This document shows positions 6,343 to 13,410 of a stretch of 27,254 bases of DNA, piece after piece. Numbering within the stretch: position 1 is the first letter of the stretch; each line of letters begins with the position of its first letter. The stretch is from the NCBI GenBank assembly GCA_030640255.1, contig DAOWJS010000099.1, forward strand, positions 1 to 27,254, in the 5' to 3' direction. The stretch is from Dehalococcoidales bacterium (GTDB lineage Bacteria > Chloroflexota > Dehalococcoidia > Dehalococcoidales > GCA-2688105). Made by a program: the position numbers and the translations under genes. The notes beneath the pieces are model-generated. The model had not been told where the DNA came from and did not search any database. It saw only the letters and a list, made by a program, of their open reading frames with translations.

Positions 6343-7575
6343 TCACTCGCTACTCTTTAATGAGATGGTGGCTAATTTAGCCCCGGTATTGGCATCCACC
6401 GGATGAATGGTGAAATCTTGAGTGTGAATATAAACAATCCCGTCACTGGCACAAAGCGGACCGTATATTTCCTTTTCAATATCGGCTAGCGTGTTAATTT
6501 GATTACTAGCTGTATCCAAGGTATATACCACCCCCTGCTGTGAAGCAATAATAACCTTGTCATCAACTAAAATGGGGGAAGAAGAAATAGGACTTCCGAG
6601 GTCGATAGCATCGGCAACTTCACCACCGCTTTTGGCATCCAAGATATAGACCTTACCATCAAGGCATGGGGCATAGATAACATTATCATAAGCTACCGGT
6701 GTTGCCCAGAACCAACTCTCCCCCATAAATTTCCATTTTTGACTGCCATCATCAGCATCCACCGCATACAAATACCTGTCCAGGGAACCGATATAAACCG
6801 TGTTACCATAAACTAGAGCAGTAGAAGCCAGAGCACCTTGGGCTTCAAACTCCCATTTTTCCTGGCCACTCTCAGCATCTAAGGCATAGAGCTTATTATT
6901 AAAGGAACTAATATATACTGTGCTTCCATCACCGGCCGGGGTTGACCAAATCTTGTCTCCGGTCTGGAACTCCCATTCCTTATTCCCGGTAGCCGCCTCC
7001 AGAGCATAGACCTTGCCATCGGAAGTAGCGAAATAAACCTTATTCAACATCACCATAGGTCCACTAATAATAGGTTTAAGGTAACTATCACGGGGATATA
7101 CCCACCTTATTCCCAGTGAACTGGAGTTGAAGGCATAAATTCTACCATTGTAGCCCCCAATGTAAACCAAATCACCGGCCACGGCTGGTGTTCCGTATAT
7201 GGCTACCCCGGTTGAGGCGGCACAGCCCCCCCCACCAGCTGGCGCCGCACAGCCAAATCCACCAGACGTCGGCATCTTTAACGGCTCTGACCATTGACGA
7301 CTACCAGCGGCGATATTAACCACTACCAGTCTGCCCTCCTTAGAACCCACAAAGAGGGTGCCATCAGCTATTACTCCACCCGACCAACCGATAGGCTGCA
7401 AACCTCTAATACAGCCTAAACCGGTTAAACCGCTCATTATCACCAGAAGCATCATCAGCAGGAGCAATGTCTTAGCCAACACTGGCTTATGCTTAAAAAG
7501 ATAGCTTACCACGGGTATCTTGATGAAGCTCCGCCCCAAGGGCGGTAGATTAATAAAGATTCTGTTAAACCACAC
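6343..7575 (-). CDS. Membrane-anchored PQQ-like eight-bladed beta-propeller protein
   Basis: A basic N-terminus and one hydrophobic segment (about residues 36-54) are followed by about eight repeats of the PQQ/BamB type: V(Y/V)xxxxDGxLYAxDxxxGxxxW. Examples are VYIGSLDRYLYAVDADDG and VYISSFNNKLYALDAESG. The repeats fill the rest of the 410 aa and should close into a propeller outside the membrane. A Cys sits just after the helix (LTGLGC), but the lipobox is imperfect, so a helix anchor is more likely than a lipid. A Gly/Cys/Ala-rich insertion (CAAPAGGGGCAAS) interrupts an early blade. The gene sits between yidD and yidC, 11 nt before yidC, which suggests a role in envelope protein assembly like BamB, but that is inference. 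The start is GTG 7575 with GGGGAG upstream. Confidence 0.8.
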   Translation of the reverse strand: MWFNRIFINLPPLGRSFIKIPVVSYLFKHKPVLAKTLLLLMMLLVIMSGLTGLGCIRGLQPIGWSGGVIADGTLFVGSKEGRLVVVNIAAGSRQWSEPLKMPTSGGFGCAAPAGGGGCAASTGVAIYGTPAVAGDLVYIGGYNGRIYAFNSSSLGIRWVYPRDSYLKPIISGPMVMLNKVYFATSDGKVYALEAATGNKEWEFQTGDKIWSTPAGDGSTVYISSFNNKLYALDAESGQEKWEFEAQGALASTALVYGNTVYIGSLDRYLYAVDADDGSQKWKFMGESWFWATPVAYDNVIYAPCLDGKVYILDAKSGGEVADAIDLGSPISSSPILVDDKVIIASQQGVVYTLDTASNQINTLADIEKEIYGPLCASDGIVYIHTQDFTIHPVDANTGAKLATISLKSSE

Positions 7576-7603
7576 TTACTTACTCCCCTAAGAAATACCA
7601 GTG

Positions 7604-7813
7604 TCATGGCACCGGGTCATAACCACCAGGGTTAAAAGGATGGCAGTGAGATATTCGCTTTACCCCCAGCCACACCCCCTTGAAGAAACCAAACTTGGCA
7701 ATAGCTTCATAGGTGTATTGAGAGCAGGTTGGGGTGAAGCGACAAGATGGCGGCAGAACCAGTGATAGAGTTGACTGATAAAGCCTAATTAATTCTAAGG
7801 TAAACCCTTTCAT
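7604..7813 (-). CDS. yidD: Membrane protein insertion efficiency factor YidD
   Basis: At 69 aa this is full length for the family. It has an N-terminal amphipathic segment (LELIRLYQSTLS) and the hallmark CRFTPTCSQYTYEAI motif with paired cysteines, then GVWLGVKRISHCHPFNPGGYDPVP. YidD is a small membrane-associated protein that aids YidC-dependent insertion. It starts at ATG 7813 after GAGGGAAA and overlaps the end of rnpA by 29 nt, the conserved coupling seen across bacteria. Confidence 0.95.
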   Translation of the reverse strand: MKGFTLELIRLYQSTLSLVLPPSCRFTPTCSQYTYEAIAKFGFFKGVWLGVKRISHCHPFNPGGYDPVP

Positions 7814-8147
7814 TTTCCCTCATTAATAACCGAGCTCGGGATAACAAATCCTCAACCGATTTCTTGAGTTCGGTATAACTGGTGGTAGCCGCTGGCGGAC
7901 GAGCAATGAATACAATATCCCACCCCGGCTTAAGCGGAGTTACTCGTAAGATTTCACGAAGCCAACGCTTTACCTTGTTCCTGACCACCGCCTTACCTAC
8001 CTGTCGGCTAATGGAAAAGCCAAGCCTGGACAATGTAAGACCGTTAGGTAAAGCCTTCATCACCAGTAAACCACACGCCCACGACCTGCCTTCACTATAA
8101 ACTAACGTATACTGTGCCCGCTTAGTAAGATTTTCTTCTCCCCGCAT
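7785..8147 (-). CDS. rnpA: Ribonuclease P protein component
   Basis: The protein cofactor of RNase P assists 5' maturation of tRNA. The family signature is intact: FSISRQVGKAVVRNKVKRWL with the RNR-type basic helix, followed by the WDIVFIARPPAA strand and a C-terminal helix. I chose ATG 8147 because it gives MRGEENLTKRAQYTLVYSEG, the normal N-terminus of RnpA. An in-frame ATG at 8186 would add 13 residues (MPSWLINKLRDGA) that abut a repeat element and have no Shine-Dalgarno sequence. It lies downstream of rpmH, with the repeat in between, and overlaps yidD. Confidence 0.93.
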   Translation of the reverse strand: MRGEENLTKRAQYTLVYSEGRSWACGLLVMKALPNGLTLSRLGFSISRQVGKAVVRNKVKRWLREILRVTPLKPGWDIVFIARPPAATTSYTELKKSVEDLLSRARLLMRENERVYLRIN

Positions 8148-8189
8148 TGCCCCGTCTCTTAACTTATTTATCAGCCAAGAGGGCATCTA

Positions 8190-8285
8190 TCAAGAGCAAG
8201 GTTGAAGGGGCGAAGCTCTTTTAAGAAATATCTCTCTCCTTTAACGGAGACGGGAATCAAGGGGTAATGTTATAAAACAACTTCA
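8190..8285. repeat. Copy of the dispersed GC-rich hairpin repeat between rpmH and rnpA
   Basis: It contains AAGAGC (8192-8197) paired with GCTCTT (8215-8220), the GGGGCGAAGC core (8207-8216) also seen at 651-660, a CTCTCC...GGAGA hairpin and a GGGAATCAAGGGGTAATGTT segment ending in TAAAACAAC. This parallels the GGGATAAAAGGGGGTG and TTAAACAATC words at 870-900. It fills the rpmH-rnpA spacer. Confidence 0.6.
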
Positions 8286-8306
8286 ATGAGGGCTCTGCCT
8301 CCTGGG

Positions 8307-8447
8307 TCATACCACAGTTAGTCTCTTACGACCCTTCAGCCGCCTTGCTTTTAAGATAGCCCGCCCGCTCCTAGTGCTCATTCTCTTCAGAAAGCCATGT
8401 TCCCGCTTTCTTGGAATCCTCTTTGGCTGATAAGTCCTTTTCGGCAC
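8307..8447 (-). CDS. rpmH: 50S ribosomal protein L34
   Basis: This 46-codon gene encodes VPKRTYQPKRIPRKREHGFL and ends LKGRKRLTVV, a textbook L34 with the KRTYQP start and the GFLKRMST(R)SGR core. The GTG start at 8447 has AGGAG seven bases upstream. L34 binds the large subunit rRNA. The rpmH-rnpA-yidD-yidC order is among the most conserved in bacteria and normally lies near the replication origin, but no dnaA or DnaA-box cluster is visible in this window. Confidence 0.95.
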   Translation of the reverse strand: MPKRTYQPKRIPRKREHGFLKRMSTRSGRAILKARRLKGRKRLTVV

Positions 8448-8472
8448 TCTAACTCCTCAATAGATTAAAGAG

Positions 8473-8478
8473 ATTATA
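8473..8478 (-). promoter_or_regulatory. Probable -10 box for rpmH
   Basis: On the minus strand a perfect TATAAT lies 25 nt upstream of the rpmH GTG, just after the rpsR stop. No good -35 hexamer sits at 17 nt (a TTGATA is 20 nt away), so this is a weak call. It would let rpmH be expressed independently of the rpsF operon. Confidence 0.35.
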
Positions 8479-8505
8479 CCTCTGTCACCTCACCACCTTA
8501 TCAAA

Positions 8506-8808
8506 CTAATCACCGGTGGCGGAGAGCCCCATCTTACGGACATGAGCTGGCACATATGGCAGTAGGGCCAAGTGCCGTGCCCTCTTTATGGCTACCGCCA
8601 AGGCACGCTGATGCTTAGCGCAAGTACCACTTTTACGACGAGGCCCTATCCTTCCTCCACCCCATATGTAACGGCGTAAGTTCACCGGGTTTTTATAGTC
8701 TATCTCCTCAACCTTGTCAGCACAGAAGGAGCAAACCTTGCGCTTCGGAATATATCTTGCCCCGTTCCACCTTTTATTCTTCGCTTTGCTAAATTTTCGC
8801 GTCGTCAC
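8506..8808 (-). CDS. rpsR: 30S ribosomal protein S18 (zinc-ribbon form)
   Basis: This 100-aa S18 has KVCSFCADK (Cys26, Cys29) and CAKHQ (Cys63, His66), so it is a zinc-binding variant. The S18 core IDYKNPVNLRRYI and the basic GPRRKSGTCAKHQRALAVAIKRAR segment are present. S18 pairs with S6 on the platform of the small subunit, and both genes are in the same operon (rpsF-ssb-rpsR). GTG 8808 is used; an in-frame stop lies immediately upstream. The GGAGG Shine-Dalgarno is unusually distant (about 16 nt). Confidence 0.96.
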   Translation of the reverse strand: MTTRKFSKAKNKRWNGARYIPKRKVCSFCADKVEEIDYKNPVNLRRYIWGGGRIGPRRKSGTCAKHQRALAVAIKRARHLALLPYVPAHVRKMGLSATGD

Positions 8809-8858
8809 TGGTTATAAGTTGCTACCTCCTATCAAGTTTAACCCAGCCCAACTTCCAT

Positions 8859-9272
8859 CTAAGACGGCACATCCTCAGGCTCTGGCTCTACCTCACCAAC
8901 CCCACCTTCCTCAATCCTCTCCTCAGGAAGAGGAGCCGCTACCCGTCTATCAAGAAATATTACCCTGTTGGCTATTATTTCAGGTCGTGAACGCCTTTGC
9001 CCATCCTGGCTCTCCCAGGTACGGGTGCGCATCCTACCTTCAACATAGACAAGCCTACCTTTAGTCAGAAACTGGTTGCATTGTTCAGCCAGCTTATTCC
9101 AAGCCACTACAGCAAACCACTCTGTCTCCTGTTTACGCTCACCGTCAGGAGTAGTATATGTCCAATTAGTGGCAACACGAAACGAGGTTACCGGATTACC
9201 ATTGGGAGTAAAGCGCATTTCAGGTTCACTGCCGAGATTGCCAATAATCATTATCTTATTCAAGCTTACCAT
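8859..9272 (-). CDS. ssb: Single-stranded DNA-binding protein with an atypical C-terminal tip
   Basis: This is one OB-fold SSB: LNKIMIIGNLGSEPEMRFTP, the conserved WTYTTPDGERKQETEWFAVVAWNKLAE block and KGRLVYVEGRMRTRTWESQDG. ATG 9272 is chosen because AGGAG lies upstream and MVSLNKIMI is the family N-terminus; an upstream in-frame start at 9323 adds unrelated residues. The 137-aa protein has a short acidic tail ending EPEPEDVPS. The universal DDDIPF-type tip that recruits partners ends in Phe; here the last residue is Ser. The gene lies between rpsF and rpsR, the standard arrangement. Confidence 0.95.
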   Translation of the reverse strand: MVSLNKIMIIGNLGSEPEMRFTPNGNPVTSFRVATNWTYTTPDGERKQETEWFAVVAWNKLAEQCNQFLTKGRLVYVEGRMRTRTWESQDGQRRSRPEIIANRVIFLDRRVAAPLPEERIEEGGVGEVEPEPEDVPS

Positions 9273-9332
9273 TATCGTAAAGACTCCTTTCGCCCTATCC
9301 GAACACCTGCAGGAAACAGGCACGCCTCACTA

Positions 9333-9671
9333 TTAACTACTCAACCTAATCAACAGATGCCGTAGAATCTCCTCAGAAATCTGCAGATTCGCTTCGAGCT
9401 CCTGGCTCAACGCCGGCTTCAATTTGAACCGAGTTAACACATAATTCCCCTCCATAAAATGTCTAATAGGATAGGCTAGCCTTCTTTTGCCCCATCGCTC
9501 TACATCAGAAATAGTGCCGCCCTTCCCGGTAATAGATTGGCTTACATTATCTATTATAGCATCAAACTTCTCTTCCCCAACCTCTGGGCTAATAATTAAT
9601 ACCAGTTCGTAGTCACGCAACCGCTTATTCTCTACCGTTAATGCTTCCTTGGATTCCCTTTTAGATGCCAT
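9333..9671 (-). CDS. rpsF: 30S ribosomal protein S6
   Basis: This 112-aa S6 has the RDYELVLIISPEV first strand, the ERWGKRRLAYPIRHFMEGNYVL core that contacts rRNA and S18, and a C-terminal helix. It carries an extra ~18-residue N-terminal extension (MASKRESKEALTVENKRL) rich in charged residues, not present in most S6 proteins. ATG 9671 follows AGGGGA by seven bases. It is the first gene of rpsF-ssb-rpsR and has its own promoter just upstream. Confidence 0.95.
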   Translation of the reverse strand: MASKRESKEALTVENKRLRDYELVLIISPEVGEEKFDAIIDNVSQSITGKGGTISDVERWGKRRLAYPIRHFMEGNYVLTRFKLKPALSQELEANLQISEEILRHLLIRLSS

Positions 9672-9697
9672 TTGTTCCCCTAAAAATTTTATAGCAT

Positions 9698-9726
9698 ATT
9701 ATAATACTATTCAGCAAGAAATACAA
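9698..9726 (-). promoter_or_regulatory. Promoter of the rpsF-ssb-rpsR operon
   Basis: Minus strand: -35 TTGTAT (9721-9726), 17-nt spacer, perfect -10 TATAAT (9698-9703). The predicted start near 9690 gives a ~20-nt leader, too short for the S6:S18-binding leader RNA known in other bacteria. Confidence 0.65.
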
Positions 9727-9735
9727 ACAATAAAT

Positions 9736-9820
9736 GCCCTCTAATAGTAAATAAAGAAGCAATATCCTTGAAGGTAACGCTTTCCCGGTTCTGGCTCTTA
9801 CTTGTCTTTACTAAGAGGGC
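9736..9820. repeat. Gapped inverted repeat upstream of rpsF
   Basis: GCCCTCT-AA-TAGTAAA (9736-9751) is nearly the reverse complement of TTTACTA-AGAGGGC (9807-9820), with a ~55-nt spacer. The function is unknown. It could be the end pair of a small mobile element or the closing stem of an RNA. The rest of 9727-9870 shows no gene. Confidence 0.5.
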
Positions 9821-9869
9821 GTTTGAGAGGAGGAGATGTTTCACTAATCATATGGACGAGAACACTAGC

Positions 9870-9898
9870 TTGACACCACATACTGCTCCTGATAGACT
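9870..9898 (+). promoter_or_regulatory. Promoter of tRNA-Asp
   Basis: A perfect TTGACA (9870-9875) is followed at 17 nt by TAGACT (9893-9898). The transcript should start ~36 nt before the mature tRNA 5' end. Confidence 0.6.
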
Positions 9899-9940
9899 TT
9901 AGCTGGCTAACCGATTTAATTATCTTTACCAAGCTGGAAT

Positions 9941-10014
9941 GGCCCCGTGGTGTAGCGGACAAACATGCCACCCTGTCACGGTGGAGAGCAGGGGTTCGAA
10001 TCCCCTCGGGGTCG
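9941..10014 (+). tRNA. tRNA-Asp (anticodon GTC)
   Basis: A complete cloverleaf: acceptor stem GGCCCCG/CGGGGTC, anticodon stem CCACC/GGTGG around loop CTGTCAC (anticodon GTC), and T arm GGGG-TTCGAAT-CCCC. The discriminator base is G73, as expected for tRNA-Asp. The 3' CCA is not encoded. The gene-poor region and CODH operon begin just downstream; tRNA genes are common integration sites, but no duplicated tRNA 3' end was seen in the window. Confidence 0.96.
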
Positions 10015-10019
10015 CTGAT

Positions 10020-10223
10020 TCAAACTTTTTGTTGACATTGGGACTCTATCCGGTTGTTGTTACTCTTCCCCTTCGGACAAACCACAGATTGCCTGATTCT
10101 CTGTGGTCTCAGCTTATAGAGCGTCATAAGACAGAAAGCTTGCGCAGTCTAGCTAGGGGATATGGGGTATCCCACGAGACAGTAAGGCGAGCCTTGAGCA
10201 AAACTCCACCACTGTCCCCTTAG
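10020..10223 (+). pseudogene. Helix-turn-helix fragment, probable remnant of a mobile-element or regulator gene
   Basis: Downstream of the tRNA an open frame ends at 10223. Its last ~40 residues read like a DNA-binding helix-turn-helix: RLPDSLWSQLIERH, then SLARGYGVSHETVRRAL. That pattern is typical of resolvase/transposase or site-specific recombinase N-termini. There is no convincing start codon or Shine-Dalgarno sequence, and the frame runs back through the tRNA, so a full gene is not supported. A related but more decayed copy lies at 17137-17215 after the CODH operon. Confidence 0.5.
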
Positions 10224-10719
10224 CGCTGTTTGCTACAAGGCTACAAGGTGGAAGTTTCGTTTGAGGTCCAGCTTGCAAGTATCAAGGCGTAGAAACTGCT
10301 CGACCCAACTGGGTCAATACTGATTATTCAGACACTTTTAGCTTATATGAACAAGTATTGCCTTTCAAGGGTGTACAGTTCGTCTTCCCTGACTTTTGGA
10401 TGATTTGAATACTTGTGTAGTTGAGGTCTTTTCTCCTTATCAACCGAGGAAGAAGAGAAATAACCAATTGTTTAGAAATTGGTCAAAAGTTGCCCCGAAA
10501 GGTGTTGACAAATAATCGGACGAGTGCTACTTTAAACACGGTTGTTGCCAGAAAAATTGCCCTTAGATAAATGAGAAGGTTAGGAAGTCAAAGAATATCA
10601 AGATAAAGCCAAGCATCGTAAAGAAAGCCTAGGTGAGGGCTGTTAGTTCTGACAAGAGATTAAGTGAGTGGCTTGAGGAGGCAATAAAGGAAGAGGCGGC
10701 AAGGGAGGAAAAAGAGGAA
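10224..10719. other. Gene-poor degenerate stretch
   Basis: No credible gene is visible. It holds a short 8-nt tandem (GCTACAAG twice, near 10230), an open but unrecognisable ~50-codon segment around 10263-10408, a 7-bp hairpin ACCAATT/AATTGGT (10463-10483), and a promoter-like TTGACA-17 nt-TACTTT at 10505-10533 pointing towards the CODH operon. A 34-codon GTG frame ending in LSEWLEEAIKEEAAREEKEE lies just before 10735 and lacks a ribosome-binding site. The stretch looks like decayed accessory DNA. Confidence 0.5.
10505..10533 (+). promoter_or_regulatory. Candidate upstream promoter for the CODH operon
   Basis: A perfect TTGACA (10505-10510) is followed at 17 nt by TACTTT (10528-10533), a poor -10. 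If used, it would give a ~390-nt leader containing the hairpins at 10722-10869. No better promoter was found closer to cooF. Confidence 0.3.
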
Positions 10720-10721
10720 AC

Positions 10722-10793
10722 ACAGCTAAAATAGAAAAGACTTATGGGAGCAGGTCTTTCGGGGAGCGAAACGGCGTGGAATTATTTAGCTGT
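10722..10793 (+). other. Candidate structured leader RNA upstream of the CODH operon
   Basis: Outer arms ACAGCTAAA(A)TA (from 10722) and TTATTTAGCTGT (10782-10793) are complementary. They enclose a perfect inner stem AAAGAC/GTCTTT (about 10735-10759). The nested stems, directly before the operon leader, suggest a structured RNA or a strong attenuator. It does not match a riboswitch class I recognise. Confidence 0.4.
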
Positions 10794-10830
10794 TTCTATT
10801 CTAAACTAATCCTGAAGATAAGTCGAATAA

Positions 10831-10869
10831 GGGCTCAGGGGTCCCAAGTATGGGTGTATCTTTGAGCCC
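10831..10869 (+). promoter_or_regulatory. Long hairpin in the cooF leader
   Basis: GGGCTCA (10831-10837) pairs with TGAGCCC (10863-10869). Inside, CCCA (10843-10846) pairs with TGGG (10851-10854). The stem is flanked by AATAA and a distal TTATT. There is no U-run directly after it, so it is not a clean terminator; an attenuator or transcript-stabilising hairpin about 55 nt before the start codon is plausible. Confidence 0.4.
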
Positions 10870-10926
10870 TTCGGCTTTATTAAGGCGGTTGTTGCTGTCT
10901 GGTATTTTAACTAAGGAGGTGTCTAT

Positions 10927-11478
10927 GTGAAACAAGTTTTTGTGCGCCCGGAGCGTTGTGTGGGGTGTAAGGCTTGTGAGCTGGCTTGCGCCGTGGAGCA
11001 TTCTCGAAGTAAAGTCCTGTTCACCGCTATCGCGGAGGAGCCTGTCCCTCGGCGTCGCATCTACACCGAGATAGCTCAGGGTCAGAAATTTCCTCTTACT
11101 TGCCGCCATTGCGAGGAGGCGCCCTGTATTAGCGCTTGCATCCCAGGTGCCATGCACTATTCTCCGCAGGGTGTTGTTACCAATGTTGGCGGATTACAGG
11201 AATGCATTGGCTGCTCGCTTTGTCTCATGGTTTGCCCCTTTGGCGTTATCAGACAGGATCGGGCTGTTGACGGAAGGGTGATAGCCCTCAAATGCGATCT
11301 CTGCCCTGATCGTCAGACCCCGGCTTGCGTCGAATCCTGTCCTACCAAAGCCCTTGTTTACATGGAGGCTGAGGACTTCGCTAGGGAGTTACGCCGAGAG
11401 ACAAGCTTAGAGCTTGCCTCTTCGCTGGTCAGGCGGGGGTCTATGGCCACTAATTTGGCGAGCGAAGCTGGTTATTGA
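10927..11478 (+). CDS. cooF: CooF-type ferredoxin with four [4Fe-4S] clusters (first copy)
   Basis: This 183-aa polyferredoxin of the CooF/HycB/DmsB family accepts electrons from CODH. Sixteen cysteines form four clusters: Cys11/14/17/21, Cys59/62/67/71, Cys93/96/99/103 and Cys123/126/134/138. CVGCKACELACAVEHS is the typical CooF N-terminal motif. There is no Tat or Sec signal, so it is cytoplasmic. The start is GTG 10927, six bases after AAGGAGGT; the overlapping ATG at 10925 is followed at once by a stop. It lies 27 nt before cooS, so it is the likely direct redox partner. A paralogue follows cooS. Confidence 0.88.
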   Translation: MKQVFVRPERCVGCKACELACAVEHSRSKVLFTAIAEEPVPRRRIYTEIAQGQKFPLTCRHCEEAPCISACIPGAMHYSPQGVVTNVGGLQECIGCSLCLMVCPFGVIRQDRAVDGRVIALKCDLCPDRQTPACVESCPTKALVYMEAEDFARELRRETSLELASSLVRRGSMATNLASEAGY

Positions 11479-11505
11479 GCAGGTGTTTTAAAAGGAGGTG
11501 TTGAA

Positions 11506-13395
11506 ATGGAAGTAAAAGATAAGGCATCGGAACGTTCCTTCGACCTAGCCAGTCAGTTCATGCTGCGCGTGGCGGAAAAGCAAGGCATCGAAACAGCCTG
11601 GGACCGCTTGGAGAAGCAACAGCCGCAGTGTGGTTTCGGCGAATTGGGTATCTGCTGTCGCAACTGCAATATGGGTCCCTGTCGCATTGATCCCTTTGGG
11701 GAGGAGCCAACCAAGGGGGTCTGTGGGGCCACGGCGGATACTATAGTGGCCCGTAATCTCTTACGTATGATCGCTGCTGGGGCAGCAGCCCACTCTGACC
11801 ATGGGCGAGACATCGCCCATACTTTACTTCTCACCGCTGAAGGCAAAGGTGGTGGCTATGAGATTAAAGATGAGGCTAAGCTCAAAGCCTTGGCGGCTGA
11901 ATATGGCATCGAGACAGAAAAGCGAACCAAGGAGGAGATAGCTCTCGACCTGGCCAAGGCGGTCTATGCTGAATTTGGTAAGCAGGAAGGACCTATCCAG
12001 TTCACCCGTCGGGCACCAGAAAAACGTGTTAAGCTGTGGCAGAAGCTGGGGGTCGACCCCAGGGGAATTGACCGAGAGATTGTAGAATGTATGCACCGTA
12101 CCCATATTGGCGTAGACAATGACTACGTTAACCTCACCCTGCATGGTATAAGAACTTCAATAAGCGATGGCTGGGGTGGCTCTATGATTGCCACTGAGTT
12201 ATCTGATGTGCTTTTTGGCACCCCCACTCCCGTGAGGTCAATTGCTAATTTAGGTGTTCTCAAAGATGACGAGGTCAATATCATCATACACGGCCATGAG
12301 CCTACTCTTTCCGAGATGGTCGTGGCCGCGACACAGGATCCGGAACTCTTGGAGCTAGCCAAAAAGTATAAGGCCAAGGGAATTAACGTGGTTGGCATGT
12401 GCTGCACAGGCACTGAGGTACTCATGCGCCATGGCATCCCTATCGCTGGCAACTTTCTGCAACAAGAGTTGGCAGTGATCACCGGGGCGGCAGAGATTGT
12501 GGTGGTGGATGTGCAGTGTATCATGCCTGCTTTGACTTCAGTGGCTGACTGTTACCACACCAAGGTCATCTCCACTTCACCCAAGGCCAAATTCCCCGGT
12601 GCAACTCACATTGAGTTCCATGAGGAGAGGGCATACGATATTGCTAAGGAAATCGTCAGAACGGCAGTGGAGAACTATCCCAACCGTAATCCTCGTCTAG
12701 TGAACATTCCCGATGAGAAAACGGAGTGCATGGTTGGATTTAGCGTGGAGGCTATCCTGAAGGTCTTAGGTGGTAGCCTCAATCCACTGCTAGACGCCGT
12801 TAAGTCGGGAGCCATCATGGGAGTTGCCGGCGTGGTGGGCTGCAACAACCCCAAGGTGAAGCACGACTACAGCCACGTTACCCTGGTCAAGGAGCTGATC
12901 AAGAATGATATTCTAGTGGTAAACGGAGGCTGCAATGCCATCGCCTGTGCCAAGGCAGGGCTGATGTTGCCTGAGGCAGCGGAACAAGCTGGTGAGGGGC
13001 TCAAAGGAGTTTGTAAGTCGTTGGGTATCCCGCCAGTATTGCATATGGGAAGCTGCGTGGATAACAGCCGTATTCTCGTGACGCTAGCGGCTATGGCGAA
13101 CGCCCTAGGGATAGATATTAGTGACCTCCCAGCAGCCGGCGCTGCCCCGGAATGGATGAGTGAAAAGGCGGTGAGCATAGGCACATATTTCATCTCCTCA
13201 GGTGTTTTTACCGTGCTGGGCACTGTCCCACCAGTGCTGGGTAGTACCAATGTAACCAAGTTGCTCACCGAAGATGCCGAGGGCATTGTGGGAGGTAAGT
13301 TTGCTGTGGAGACTGACCCCTTTAAGATGGCTGAGTTGATGATCAACCATATTAAAAGCAAGCGGCAGGCTCTGGGTTTGGCAATCCCGAGCTAA
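11506..13395 (+). CDS. cooS: Anaerobic Ni-carbon monoxide dehydrogenase catalytic subunit
   Basis: It catalyses CO + H2O to CO2 + 2 H+ + 2 e- at a [NiFe4S4] C-cluster. At 629 aa it is the normal monofunctional CooS length. D-cluster ligands Cys42 and Cys50 and B-cluster ligands Cys51/54/59/73 lie in CGFGELGICCRNCNMGPC. C-cluster ligands are complete: the HGH motif (262-264), Cys300 (MCCTGTE), Cys338 (VQCIMP), Cys446 (GCNNPK), Cys476 (GGCNAIAC) and Cys517 (GSCVDNS). The proton-relay His96 (AHSDHGR) and a probable catalytic Lys554 (SEKAVSIGTYF) are also present. It should therefore be active. The homodimer is cytoplasmic. AAAGGAGGT precedes the ATG. No acsB, cooC or cooA gene adjoins it. It sits between two cooF genes and before a diaphorase, pointing to NAD(P)H production from CO or the reverse. 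Confidence 0.96.
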   Translation: MEVKDKASERSFDLASQFMLRVAEKQGIETAWDRLEKQQPQCGFGELGICCRNCNMGPCRIDPFGEEPTKGVCGATADTIVARNLLRMIAAGAAAHSDHGRDIAHTLLLTAEGKGGGYEIKDEAKLKALAAEYGIETEKRTKEEIALDLAKAVYAEFGKQEGPIQFTRRAPEKRVKLWQKLGVDPRGIDREIVECMHRTHIGVDNDYVNLTLHGIRTSISDGWGGSMIATELSDVLFGTPTPVRSIANLGVLKDDEVNIIIHGHEPTLSEMVVAATQDPELLELAKKYKAKGINVVGMCCTGTEVLMRHGIPIAGNFLQQELAVITGAAEIVVVDVQCIMPALTSVADCYHTKVISTSPKAKFPGATHIEFHEERAYDIAKEIVRTAVENYPNRNPRLVNIPDEKTECMVGFSVEAILKVLGGSLNPLLDAVKSGAIMGVAGVVGCNNPKVKHDYSHVTLVKELIKNDILVVNGGCNAIACAKAGLMLPEAAEQAGEGLKGVCKSLGIPPVLHMGSCVDNSRILVTLAAMANALGIDISDLPAAGAAPEWMSEKAVSIGTYFISSGVFTVLGTVPPVLGSTNVTKLLTEDAEGIVGGKFAVETDPFKMAELMINHIKSKRQALGLAIPS

Positions 13396-13410
13396 GGTCA
13401 AGTAGTGAGC

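Noticed and set aside
8714..9365. Plus-strand open frames over rpsR and ssb
   Set aside because: They are antisense shadows of well-supported ribosomal protein and SSB genes.
9941..10020. Integration site (att) at the tRNA-Asp 3' end
   Set aside because: No second copy of the tRNA 3' end was found in the window and no integrase gene is present.
9939..10223. A 94-codon open frame starting at the tRNA
   Set aside because: Its first third is the tRNA-Asp gene itself and no ribosome-binding site supports an internal start. Only the helix-turn-helix part was kept, as a remnant.
10632..10735. Small GTG frame with ribbon-helix-helix-like words (LSEWLEEAIKEEAAREE)
   Set aside because: No Shine-Dalgarno, 34 codons, highly Glu-rich; noted only as part of the degenerate stretch.
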